From Laguncularia racemosa (Eukaryota; Streptophyta; Magnoliopsida; Myrtales; Combretaceae), in contig JBBMOL010000243.1 in NCBI GenBank assembly GCA_037954665.1, forward strand, positions 708,535 through 772,534: a stretch of 64,000 nucleotides of DNA. Reading direction: 5' to 3'. Positions 23,538-33,617 of the stretch are shown piece by piece (the first letter of the stretch is position 1; every line of letters begins with the position of its first letter). Both the position numbers and the translations under genes were made by a program. Below the pieces are notes generated by a model, which was not told the origin of the DNA, made no database searches, and saw only the letters and a list, made by a program, of their open reading frames with translations.

Positions 23538-24212
23538 GTAAGTAAGTTTTCTCTTCTTCTTCTTCAATACTTATTACAATACGGTTGCTGCTTGGTTTTC
23601 TTTTACGACTACCATACATGCTTGCATCTATGATGATGGTATGATGAGTGATTTCGCATTTTGGAAGTCGATTGTTGATAGATCTGTAGACATTTTGAAC
23701 TCATGTGAATGCATATATGATTAATGTCATGAGTGGCTGCCAAATAAGTGAATCGACGATTAGGGTTTGAACATGAATATTTAGGACTTTGATTTTGTGG
23801 GTTTCTGGAACAATGTTGTTGTGTTTCTTTCCCAATCTTCTTCTTAGAAACCAAGTTATGAGGCCATTTTTTTTTTATGATCACTAAACTATCTCACCTA
23901 GCTTCTTAGAATCAAGATTCGCACTTTATCGTTTAAGGATGCTTTGGGTATGTTGTAGTTACATTTTTTGCCTTCAGGAAGGTAGATTGATAATATACTA
24001 AAGCCACAAGACCTGATTTTGAGTGTTCCTATGGTAATTTGTGCATTTATGAGATGGGTAGATACACAATTAGGTACACAATCGTGTACCTTGGTTGTGT
24101 ATCTCAACTGTGCTATCTTCCTCCTTGTTTCGGAAACCCAATGCAAGTCCTATCATTTTCTTTGTGTAATTAAAGAACCTAACCTGTTTTGAGACCATTG
24201 TGATTTATTCAG
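23538..24212 (+). other. Putative intron in element A 3' region
   Basis: The donor reads CAAG|GTAAGTAAG at 23,538, a full consensus, and the acceptor reads TTTATTCAG| ending at 24,212, directly followed by ATG. The 675-bp interval is T-rich, as plant introns are, and also holds another palindrome of the same design at 24,062-24,104 (GATACACAA...TTGTGTATC). Splice function is inferred. Confidence 0.5.
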
Positions 24213-24320
24213 ATGGTCAAAAAAAAAAAAAAAAAGACTTGTGCAGTTAAACTGAAGTTTACCAAGAAGAAGAAGACCACCCCTACTAAGAGGAAGCGGG
24301 ATGGTGCTAGTTCATCCTGA
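24213..24320 (+). CDS. Small lysine-rich ORF at the putative acceptor (35 aa)
   Basis: ATG at 24,213 follows the putative 3' splice site. The product starts MVKKKKKKTC and contains KKKK and KRKRDGASSS, then stops at 24,318. Strongly basic, with a KRKR motif that could act as a nuclear localisation signal. From family knowledge, Athila elements carry an additional ORF after pol, sometimes starting with a basic Ser-rich stretch; this may be the remnant first part of such an ORF, truncated by deletion or an early stop. The 17-A run makes it prone to sequencing error. No function assigned. Confidence 0.4.
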   Translation: MVKKKKKKTCAVKLKFTKKKKTTPTKRKRDGASSS

Positions 24321-25672
24321 TCAACATTCTACTAGCTATGCAATTGGTCCATCACCTGTTTAATCCCGGGAAGTCTTAGTTCCTTTTCTTTTTATCTCTT
24401 TATTTCTCATTACGTTCTTGAATGATAAAGACATTGGGGACAATGTTTCAATCTAAGTGTGGGGAAGGGGATACTAAAGAAATTTGATAAGGGTTGTGCT
24501 GAATTGTATGAGTCATTCAAAAATTTCCCCTAATTTTTGTTTTTCTCTTTTTTGCTTGATAATCGAATTTTGAAATCATGATTGCAAATTACATAGTATT
24601 TTAGCATTTAGTGAATGAATTCCTCTAAAAGAGTGTTGTGCATGTCACCTTTGTCTTCTTTGGAACATTGATACTTAGTCAAAGTTATGGGATAAAATCG
24701 TTGTGAAACTCAAAGATCTTGAGAGCCATTTAATCTTTCATGAAAGGGCAAATGAAATGATTCTCTTGGTGATCCTTCTTAGAAGATCTCTTTAAAGTAA
24801 TAATTTAATGAAAGCATGTTATACTTGAAAAATAAAGGACTGGTTAGTATGGGCAGGCTTTAGTCCCTCAGAAGAGCGAAGTTTGACTTCGCTACTAACT
24901 AGTCAAAATAATAAGTTATGGTAATAGAGGTTTGATGGGGTTCCTTTAAAACCTAGTCACCTAAGGTCGTTTGGCCTGAGATCGGCCGACCGAGGAAATT
25001 ACCGTAATAAAATGAAATACCATAAAGGCAAAAGTTGATAGGGTCTTGTAACTTGAGTAATTAAGCCCATAGGAACACCCTCAATTGAGGGGATAACGTT
25101 CGTTAACTTGGGTGATGAGCCTAGGATTATCGGCTGAAAACTCGTTACATGGGTTGCAAGATCCCCCCCCCCAAAAAAAAAAAGAAAAAAGAAGAAGAAG
25201 AAGGATGAAACCAGTGAACTATTACAAAGAATAAAATCTTTGAAGAGATCAACCAAAAAGGAGGAGGAATCCAGGGGAAACATAGATGCAAAGTATTTTC
25301 ATTATTGATTGCTTCACTAAGAGAGATAATTGAGAAGATATTAGACTTTTTAATGGTGGTTGAAATGTACCACGTTTCCTTTTGCTTTGATTGATCTTGT
25401 GTCTAATTTTGATCATGAAAACCATTGTTAAAATGACAAGGGTAAAGATTGGTCTACTCTGATTAATCCTAGAAATTTGACTAAAGTATCTTTGTTACAA
25501 TACTTTCAGGACAAGGTGAGAAGCACACTCATTAGATTGAGGGATTGCATTGAGCTTTAAAGATTAAAATTCATAAATGTTAATGTGTAAGTAGTATTAT
25601 TTGATAACGACAATCATGATTAATGAGAAGTTTGATTAATGTTTTATTTTGCTTGAGGACAAGCAAAGACTT
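24321..25672 (+). other. Element A structured 3' non-coding region
   Basis: Collinear with 43,140-44,320 of element H despite overall divergence. Landmarks in order in A: an ACATTG...CAATGT pair (24,431-24,446), a polypurine-like AAGTGTGGGGAAGGGG (24,455-24,470), the 'ggtccctcagaagag' stretch with its stem AGCGAAG/CTTCGCT (about 24,870-24,893), and the hairpin TTTGCTTG-AGGA-CAAGCAAA (25,648-25,667). No open frame. Some landmark order differs in H. Confidence 0.65.
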
Positions 25673-25687
25673 AAGTGTGGGGAAGTT
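25673..25687 (+). other. Element A polypurine tract
   Basis: AAGTGTGGGGAAGTT directly abuts the 3' LTR. Confidence 0.8.
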
Positions 25688-27110
25688 TGATAAGTCGTAA
25701 AATACCCTTATCTAGAGTAATGAAATTGTGCTTTATTGTTGAATTTTTAGATGATTTGTTGAAGAAAAGGATGCTTAATGGAATGAATGTTAATTTTAGG
25801 ATCTTCTAGAGTATTTTGGAGCTAAGGGAAGGAGTTTTGAAGAGTCGAATCAAGTTTGGAAGGAATTGGATACAATACATGTGAAGAAAAGAATTCTGGA
25901 AAGTACACAAGCGAGATACATGCCCATGTACTTTGCTTGTGTATATTGAAGTGGATGTCTGGAAAGTACACGATCAAAGTACACGCCCATGTACTTTTCT
26001 CGTGTATCTAAGTTTTGCTGCTGTTCAACGATGTTTCAAATACACGACCAATGTACACTCCCATGTACTTGCTCGTGTATATTCACATAAGGACACTTGG
26101 AAGCAAGCAATAAATACACGAACGAGATACACTACTCGTGTATGTATCCAACCCGGGTACATGTATAAATAGACCGTTAGTTGCCCTAGAACGGAAGTTA
26201 TGAATTTTGTACTTGCTTTGACTCTCATAATAGCAGGGGGAAGAAGTTTCTGTCAATTCCAGAGGAGATTGAAGACCAACGAAGAAGAAGATTCTATCTT
26301 TAAGGGTTGTGACTATGAATTTTATTTATTCCTCCAGTAATTGCATTTCTTTTGTCCAATTTATGGAGGAATAGACCCTAAATCTAGATTTTATTCGAAA
26401 CTTCTCTGTCATGTGATGAAGATTTGGTTTTTAATGCGAAGTTGTTGACTTTCTTATGATTAATTGCATGCCCTTCAATTGTTTCTTAGATTCATAGATC
26501 TGGAATATGAATTTATGTATGATATCATATTAGTTAATTGAGAAATTGCTCTTATGATTAGATTTAATGCAATTAATGAGATTTGATTGTTCTTCTAGAG
26601 ATAGGAAACAAGAGTCTTCTGTTTACATCGATTATTTTGATGCGAATTCATGTGCTTTATGCAATTCTAGGTTGCTATTAACTAAAGAGAGATCCTATTT
26701 GATAAACCTAGGATTAGATAGGTTAATATACTTGAGAAAGTAGTTAACTTGACTCGAGAATTCGACAGTATAAGAAGTCAACTACTCCAATCTTCATAAA
26801 TCTAATGAATTACATGATAGAGAAGGAGTAGAATAAGATCTAGGTTGCTTTTGTTAATTGATAAATCTTCTGAACCATTGTTGTTAGTGAGTTATTAGTT
26901 TTAAGATTAGAGTAATTAAGTTTCAACCAACATATTTAAGCGGCGGTTAGATAATAGGAACGAAGTTAGTACTAGTAGTTGGTGTATCTCTGAGGGACGA
27001 CCTTATGCTTACTCGCTATATTACGCTACGATAGGTGCGCTTGCCTATTGCTTCGTAGTAAGATTAAGAACAAGAATTCAATTTATTAAAACTACGATTG
27101 GCAACGATCA
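25688..27110 (+). repeat. Element A 3' LTR
   Basis: 1,423 bp, TGATAAGTCG...CGATCA, followed by ATTAC (27,111-27,115). It matches the 5' LTR with scattered substitutions, many of them C/T or G/A, and lacks an 11-bp unit of the dyad cluster. Confidence 0.95.
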
Positions 27111-28723
27111 ATTACATCACACAGGATCTCATCATGATATTTTTGCCCAACACTCACAGGGACCTTCGCCCTTAGTGTAACATACATACTGCCTTGATTA
27201 TCCAGCCAATGCAAGTTATAAGGGTTAGCATGTGGAATAGTAGACAAATGTAATTTGTCTACAAGTGCAGCAAATATAACATTCGTGTAACTACCACTAT
27301 CGATGATGAGTACACAAAGGTTACCTCTGATTCTGCAAGAGGTGTGAAATATGTTCTCCCTCTGAATGTCTCTAGTATCAGGAGATATAGTTAGAGCCCT
27401 GCGTAACACATTAATGGGTAGATGTTGTTCACCTGTACGCTCCTCATGTGTCTCTGCAGTCTGGTCATCACAATATTCTTGTAGTGCCGTTGGTAAATCT
27501 GTAGGTTCAATCTATTCATTGTCATCCCCAACATCTTCCCCAATGCCCTCCATAACAGTCATCACCCTTTTATTTGGACACTGTGTTGCATTATGCCCAA
27601 ATCCCATGCATTTAAAGCACTTGATCTAGCGTGCCTTTCCACTAGTAGACCCGGGAACAGTCTGCCTCATATCTGGCATTATTACCTCTTTACCCTTCCT
27701 AGTAGGTAAATTTTCTCTAGTAGTATTTGGGGTAGTTTTGTCCACTACTCTCACTGCCTCACCTATTGCCTTTGTTCCCCCTAATCGACCGTCAACTGCT
27801 ATGGGTCTGGTAATAGCACTGGGCCTACTGCTTGGAGCCCTAAACAAGTTGGACCTCCTTTGCCTCTACACTTCCAAGGCCAACTGGATAGCCTCATCAA
27901 GTATACTATAGCGCTGCAGCTTAACAACACACGCTATTTTATATTTCAAGCCTGAGACGAAGCGTGCTATGGTTTGTTCTGGAGGTTCAATAGACCCATA
28001 TCTAATCATGAGGGTTTCAAATTCCTGCACATAATCATCTACTGTCTTGCCTCCCTACCTCAAGGTCTGCAGTCGCATAAATAGTTCCTATTTGCAGTGC
28101 TTAGGAATGAATCTTTTTCTCAACACCCTTTTTATATCCCTCCATGTTTGAATCTCAGCCTCTCCATCCCTACATCTGCTGATAATCAAATTCTTCCACC
28201 ATAATACAGCGTATCCTATAAACTCGACAGTAGCCAATCGGACTTTCGTATTATCATTGATCTCATAACATTCAAAGAGACCCTCAACCTTGTCTTCCCA
28301 ATCCAAATAATCATCAGCTGATCCCTTGCCATCATAAGAAGGCATCTGCAGTTTCACATACTTTAATCCCTAAGGTAGCCTAAAATCCCTATTCTGATAT
28401 GGATTAGCCCCAAAATTGTCATCTCTCTCTTCCCTGTATGGAAGATGTTCCTCACCCATCCTTCTATTCAGATTTCCATCTCCCACTACTCTGTCTTTTT
28501 GAGGATTCCGTGGAGCTACCCGAGGTAGTACTTGATGGTTTACCACTGATGGTTATGGTAATGTCATTCTGTCAATCCTAATTGCCAGAGTAGTAACTAT
28601 GGTAGTAAGATCCTAGAGCTGTTCTTCCAAAGTCTTCCTACCTGCAACATTATGACCCTAACCTCCACCAACCTGACTATTGGCTTCATTGCCAATTCTC
28701 CCATTCACTTTATCATTCGACAT
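27111..28723 (-). pseudogene. Element B gag and protease 5' part
   Basis: Minus-strand polyprotein starting at ATG 28,723 (MSNDKVNG). It holds a chromovirus-type gag core with MPSYDGKGSADDYLDWEDK and a conserved Trp pair (about 28,100-28,340), then FVSGLKYKIACVVKLQRY, then a canonical CX2CX4HX4C zinc knuckle CFKCMGFGHNATQC (about 27,590-27,620). The protease follows with QRENIFHTSCRIRGN and the catalytic Asp-Ser-Gly in LIIDSGSYTNV (about 27,285-27,315). Several in-frame stops occur (for example after IPKHCK and before IKCFKC). The frame is cut at 27,111 by element A and resumes at 17,463. A second copy of this stretch appears at 63,050-64,000. Confidence 0.88.
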
Positions 28724-29803
28724 AGTTGTAGACTCAGTATATTGAACCTCAAGGACAATTTGAAGCAAGGAGCACACCTCACAACCACACTGTTTCTAAC
28801 GCCACACAACAGCCACTACAAAAGAAAAACACACAACTCCACTTAACTTCACTCAAGGCACATGTATACTATTACAATCCACGTGTAGCACTCTTCTCCA
28901 CAACAAAATCAACACATCATGGTGCAACACTTCTATAATCCATAGCACTCTTCTCCACAACAAATTAACACATCATGGTGCAACACTTCTATAATCCACA
29001 AGAAACTCACTTCACAACACAATTTCATGCCAAAATTACTCACATTGCCACTTACACAATGCACTTAATTCAAACAAACTATAATATGTTGTAATCCTTC
29101 ACTACACACAACACTAAAAATCATGGTTTAGCTCTTCAATTCCACGGCAAAAACAACAAAATGGAACCAAATATGGATACTTCTCCAAATGGCAAGCAAT
29201 TGTTTCCAACTAGTTAATGTGCAATCAAAGTGATTAATACACAATAACTCTATAACTAATGATTGATTTGAATTCAAAGTAGTTTCCTAATTCTGCACGC
29301 CAATTGAACAAATCTGCTAAAGAAATGACTCTTCCAATTCCACAATGTCAAGTAAACAACATACACTCATTAACAAAGCTTCAACTATTTGAATCCCCAA
29401 ATGATGGAATTCAATTCAAGAACCTCCTCTTCTTCCTCAAACAAATAACATACGGCAAGGATGAAGACAACAACTTAATTTTCTGAAATTCAATTCAAGT
29501 CAAGAGCTTCCCCTATCTTCTTCAACAAATCACTCACGGTAAAGATGAAGGTAACAAAATTCAATTTTCCTAAAATTCCACTTCCCTCAACTAATCACAA
29601 TGATCATTTCCTTTTAATCAATCACAGTCACTCAAGAGGAAAAAAAGAAATTACAAATACTCCATGTCTACATCAACAAGCAACAATCATAACACCTTAA
29701 CAACATAATCAATTACTTCAATTTCCACTCCTACAATTCGGTTCAAAATGGTAATACAACAACCCTTAATTTCCAAATTTCAATTGACAAATCCCTTCAC
29801 AAA
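28724..29803 (-). other. Element B long leader
   Basis: About 1.1 kb of AT-rich, non-coding sequence between primer site and gag. It contains a 57-bp tandem duplication (28,887-28,943 and 28,944-28,999) and a looser duplication around 29,400-29,470 and 29,490-29,555. Confidence 0.7.
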
Positions 29804-29819
29804 CCTGGCTCTGATACCA
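29804..29819 (-). other. Element B primer-binding site (initiator tRNA-Met type)
   Basis: The minus strand reads TGGTATCAGAGCCAGG five bases inside the 5' LTR. It is complementary to the 3' end of plant initiator tRNA-Met. Confidence 0.9.
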
Positions 29820-29824
29820 AAAGA

Positions 29825-30847
29825 TGATGTGCTCAAAACTAAGCCCAAGCACATGTAAATGAATCAAAGAAACAATCTCAACTCAAGCATATGAACCGGT
29901 TCAATTAGATTAGGAAATTGTGTGAACCCTAAAGGAAATTTGATGAAATCCAAAGGTTCAAAGATGCAATCAACAATCCAACAAGGATAAACTTCACCAA
30001 TTAACAATAAAAACAAGTGAAAGCCATGTGAATTACACCAAGATGACAAGTTTCAATTCTGTGATTCTCCTCTTTCCACAATGAAAATTCACGTCAACAA
30101 TGATTCAATAAAATTGATGATGATAACCAATGCTAAAAACCTTTCAATCTTATAACATGATAATTGATCACAATTGCAATCAAAATCTGACCAAAAACAT
30201 CCAAATCAACCCTAGATATGACTCATTAGTGATGAAAAGGAAACACAACAAAGAAGGAATTGATATTACTCACAATTGCCCTTTGTTGCACTCGCCACAA
30301 TTTCAACTCTTGGAAATTGAAATTGATAAGAGGAATTGGATCTAAGGAAAGCCTAAGCCCTCTCACAAAAATGTGAAGATAATTCTGAATTTTTTTGGCC
30401 TCCTCAAACCCTACTATGAGCAAGTATTTATACTTGCTACCCCTAGGGTTAGAAAATGGTCAAAAATTACAAGTATGCCACTTTTAAGATGGCCGGTCCT
30501 AAATGGAAATTACAATAAAAATGAAAGTTTCCTAAAAGGAAAAAAATACAACATAAAATAGTCCATAGAGCAATTACAAAGTACAAAAATATCATAAGTC
30601 TTCATGAGCCAATGCTTCGGAATGGAAACAATCACAGCGGGTCTTTGATTGTAAATCTGAAGATGTCCCATGTCCATCAACTAATGTAGGACGTATTGGC
30701 ATCCCATGGAGAATTATTATTGTACCTGTAAGATTATTTCTCAAATATTTATTAGAATAAAAGATATAAAGTAAAAATATGAGCGATTTGGACCATCAGC
30801 TAAATCTAGTTTTGAAAGTATAGGCAGTGCCGAAAAATTTCTCATCA
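29825..30847 (-). repeat. Element B 5' LTR
   Basis: 1,023 bp, minus-strand TGATGAGAAA...GAGCACATCA. TATA dyad at 30,420-30,437. Closely matches 16,161-17,184. Confidence 0.93.
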
Positions 30848-31523
30848 ATTTGATTACAAATGCAATCAAAATCTATCCAAGAAGACTTCAATCCAACCCT
30901 AGATATGACTGACTAAAGATGAAAAGAAACACAACAATAAGAAATTGATATAACTCATAATTTCCCCTTGTTGCACTCGCCGTAATTCCAATTCTTGGGA
31001 TTGAAATTGATAAGAGAAATTGAACTAGGAAGAACCCTAATTCCCTCACGTAAAAGTGTATGTTCAAATCTGAAAAAATGGCCTCCTCAAACCCTACTTT
31101 AAGCAAGTATTTATACTTGCTCCCTTTAGGGTTAGAAAATACACAAAATCACAACTATGCCACTTTTAGGGTGGTCGGTCCTAAATGAAAATTACAATCA
31201 AAATGAAAGTTTCGCAAAAGAAAACACAACATAAAGTAGTCTATAGAACAATTACAAAGTACAAAATATTATAAATCTTCATGAGCCAATGCTTTAAAAT
31301 GGAAACAATAGCAGTGGGCCTTTGAATGCAAATCTGATGATGTCCCATGGCCATCAACTAATGTAGGACATGTTGGCATCCCATGGAGAATTATTATTGT
31401 ACCTGTAAGATTATTTCTCAAATACTTATTAGATAAAAAGAAATGAAGTAAAATATGAGCGATTTGGATCATCATCCAAATCTAGTTCTGAAAGCATATA
31501 CGATGTCGGAAAATTTCCCATCA

Positions 31524-32094
31524 AAATCATAAAAACTTTAGTGATGAAGTTCAGTACCCTGGTAAACAAGTAAATAAAATGTGAACCACTACTTAAGAGT
31601 TACCCTTTTAAACTCAAGAAACATTATGATCTTTAATTAACTCAATTTCACTCTTTTTGATATGGGAGCAACTCACTCTTTCATTATTCCCAAGGAAGTT
31701 GAACAAGTAGGAATACCTATAAGCACAACAAAGTTGAGTTTTAGCGTAAGAAGCCAACAAAGATGGGGTAGTCACTAAAGAAATGATCACGAAATGTCTA
31801 ATGGAGATTTAGAAACATAAGACTAACACAAATCTAATCATTTTAGACATGAATAAATATGAAGCCATATTGGGAATGAATTGGATGTTGGATACTAAGC
31901 TATGATAAATTGCCAAGAAAAGAAAGTGGCATTTGAAGATTCCGATGGGTTGAAGGTAGAATTTTGGAGAGAATCAACTCTTCTGATATCTTTGGAATTG
32001 AGCTCATACGAAATTATTATGAGCAATGAGAAGTTTCCCTAAAATGTAAGCCTAGTAAGTACTGTAGAAGCAGAGGTTAAAAAGTCTAAATTAG
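31524..32094 (+). pseudogene. Element E protease remnant
   Basis: Resumes element E after solo LTR D. A retropepsin remnant reads LFDMGATHSFIIPKEVEQVG from about 31,637; the catalytic triad reads Asp-Met-Gly, so the middle residue is replaced. ILGMNWML near 31,868 matches the conserved region downstream of the active site in Del/Tekay-type proteins. Several stops. Confidence 0.75.
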
Positions 32095-32990
32095 AAGATA
32101 TTTAGGTGGTAAATGAATTTCTTGATGTATTCCCAAAATAATTGTTAGGACTACCACCTAAGAGGGAGATAGATTTTGAGATTAATTTTATGCCTAAAAT
32201 TGAACCTATCCCTAAGGTGCCTTATAGGATGGCCGCAATAAAGCTTAAAGAGTTGAAAAAGCAATTGAAAGAGTTACCAAACCAAGGCTTTATCCACCCA
32301 AGTGTTGCACCTTAGGGAGCACCAGTACTACTCAAAGAAGAAAGATGATCCTGTATAGGTTTGCATCGATTATTGAGACTTGAACAAAATCACCATTAAA
32401 AAAACGAAAAAAGTACCCGTTACCCTAAATCAATGATTTATTCAATTAGTTACAAGGAGCCAGTGTATTTTCACTTATTGACTTACGCTATGGATATCAC
32501 CAACTTCCAATTAAGCTAGAAGATGTTTCTAAGATGACTTTAATAACTTTATTATGAGTTCTTAATGATGTCATTTTTGTTAACAAATGTACCAACTTCT
32601 TTTATGGATTTAATGAATAGGATTTTCAAGTCTCTTTTGGACAAATGTGTAATTGTCTTCATTGACAACATTCTAGTTTATTCGATTATGCTCAAACAAC
32701 ATGAAGAGCATCTAAAGACTTTACTTCAAACCATATGAAAACACAGGTTGTATGCAAAGTTGTCTAAGTATAACTTCTGTTTAAAGGAGATATCTTTTCT
32801 TAGACACATCAGTTAAGGGCAAAGCATATTAATGGACTCAAAGAAAATTAAGGCCATAATGGATTGGAAGTAGCTTGAGAGAATGACTAAGGCATAAATT
32901 GTTTTGGGTTTAGTAGGATATTATCAAAACTTTGTCAAAGATTTTTCAAAAATAGCTAAACCTCTCACCTAGTTGACATAAAAGAATGAA
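32095..32990 (+). pseudogene. Element E reverse transcriptase remnant
   Basis: Motifs in order: VNEFLDVFPK, LPPKREIDFEI, VPYRMAA, LKELKKQLKEL and GFIHPSVAP, the usual N-terminal RT block of chromoviruses, then palm-domain remnants and the catalytic segment VFIDNILVYS (about 32,655-32,685). The second catalytic Asp is Asn. YYQNFVKDFSKIAKPLT (about 32,922-32,975) marks the thumb. At least nine stops or frame changes. Not functional. Confidence 0.82.
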
Positions 32991-33514
32991 AATTTTAAAT
33001 GGACTAATGCAAGGGAGCAAAGCTTTCGAGAGCTAAAACAAAGGTTAGTCTTAGCACCAATTCTAGTGTTACCAAATCCTGATGAGCCATTCACGGTGTA
33101 TAGTGATGCATCAAAGAATGGACTTGGTTATGTGTTAATGCTAAAGGAAAAGGTGATTGCTTATACATCGAGACAATTATGACCAAATGAGCAAAACTAC
33201 TCAATGCATGACTTGGAACTTACTCTAATCGTCTTTACCAAAAGGCATGAGCTGTACAGTCAAAGGTACGAGATAAATATTAGCCACAAGAGCCTTAAGT
33301 ATTTATTTACACAAAAGGAGTTAAATATGAGACAAAGGCAATAGCTAGAGCTAATCAAAGATTATGATTTGGGGATAAATTATTTCCCAAGAAAGGTATA
33401 TTAATTGAACAAAAGGAACTAATCCAAGAGTTTGAAAGACTCAATCTTGAATTCACATAGCATGATGCAAATTCAAAATTATCTAATTTAACAATTGAGA
33501 CCAAGTTGATAGAG
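32991..33514 (+). pseudogene. Element E RNase H remnant
   Basis: ELKQRLVLAPILVLPNPDE followed by VYSDASKNGLGYVLM, the first catalytic block of Ty3/gypsy RNase H, then a stretch with SLKYLFTQKELNMRQRQ and DYDLGINYFPRK. Stops interrupt it. Followed by a linker to the integrase that is duplicated around fragment F. Confidence 0.82.
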
Positions 33515-33617
33515 ATAATTAAAGAATCCCAACAAAAGAATCATACACTAACACAAGTAAGATAAGGAGTACACAATGATAAATATGTAGACTTTAAAAT
33601 CTGTGACAATGGGACTA
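33515..33617 (+). repeat. 103-bp target duplication, left copy
   Basis: From ataattaaag to gggacta, nearly identical to 36,092-36,194, where the second copy continues into integrase. The two copies differ at a couple of positions near 33,560. Confidence 0.95.

Larger units (their letters stand above)
17469..27110 (+). mobile_element. Element A: Athila-type LTR retrotransposon, deletion derivative
   Basis: A 9,642-bp element with TGATAAGTCG...CGATCA LTRs (17,469-18,902 and 25,688-27,110), a perfect ATTAC target duplication, a tRNA-Asp-type primer site, broken gag and pol, a 3.1-kb 3' region and a polypurine tract. It sits in the protease gene of element B. An internal deletion fused RT to the tail of integrase, so it lacks RNase H and nearly all of integrase. 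The two LTRs differ by a few percent on inspection, plus an indel in the palindromic segment, so insertion is fairly recent compared with E, B and D. Confidence 0.95.
16161..30847 (-). mobile_element. Element B: gag-protease-only LTR element (split by A)
   Basis: Minus-strand element with two LTRs (29,825-30,847 and 16,161-17,184). The tRNA-Met-type primer site adjoins the 5' LTR and a polypurine tract adjoins the 3' LTR. Flanks ATTTA (16,156-16,160) and ATTTG (30,848-30,852) form a target duplication with one mismatch. Removing element A and its 5-bp duplication leaves about 5.0 kb. The internal region encodes gag and protease, then a short tail resembling the end of pol, then the polypurine tract. 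There is no RT, RNase H or integrase, so any movement would need enzymes supplied by another element. Confidence 0.9.
15824..31523 (-). mobile_element. Solo LTR D, split by element B
   Basis: The LTR consists of 15,824-16,160 plus 30,853-31,523 (about 1.0 kb) on the minus strand, ending in TGATG/CATCA-type termini. Flanks are AAATT (15,819-15,823) and AAATC (31,524-31,528), a target duplication with one mismatch. The right part carries the TATA dyad (31,103-31,120) and the CTCGCC block of the family. It belongs to the same family as element B, which later inserted into it. No internal region of D remains. Confidence 0.8.
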
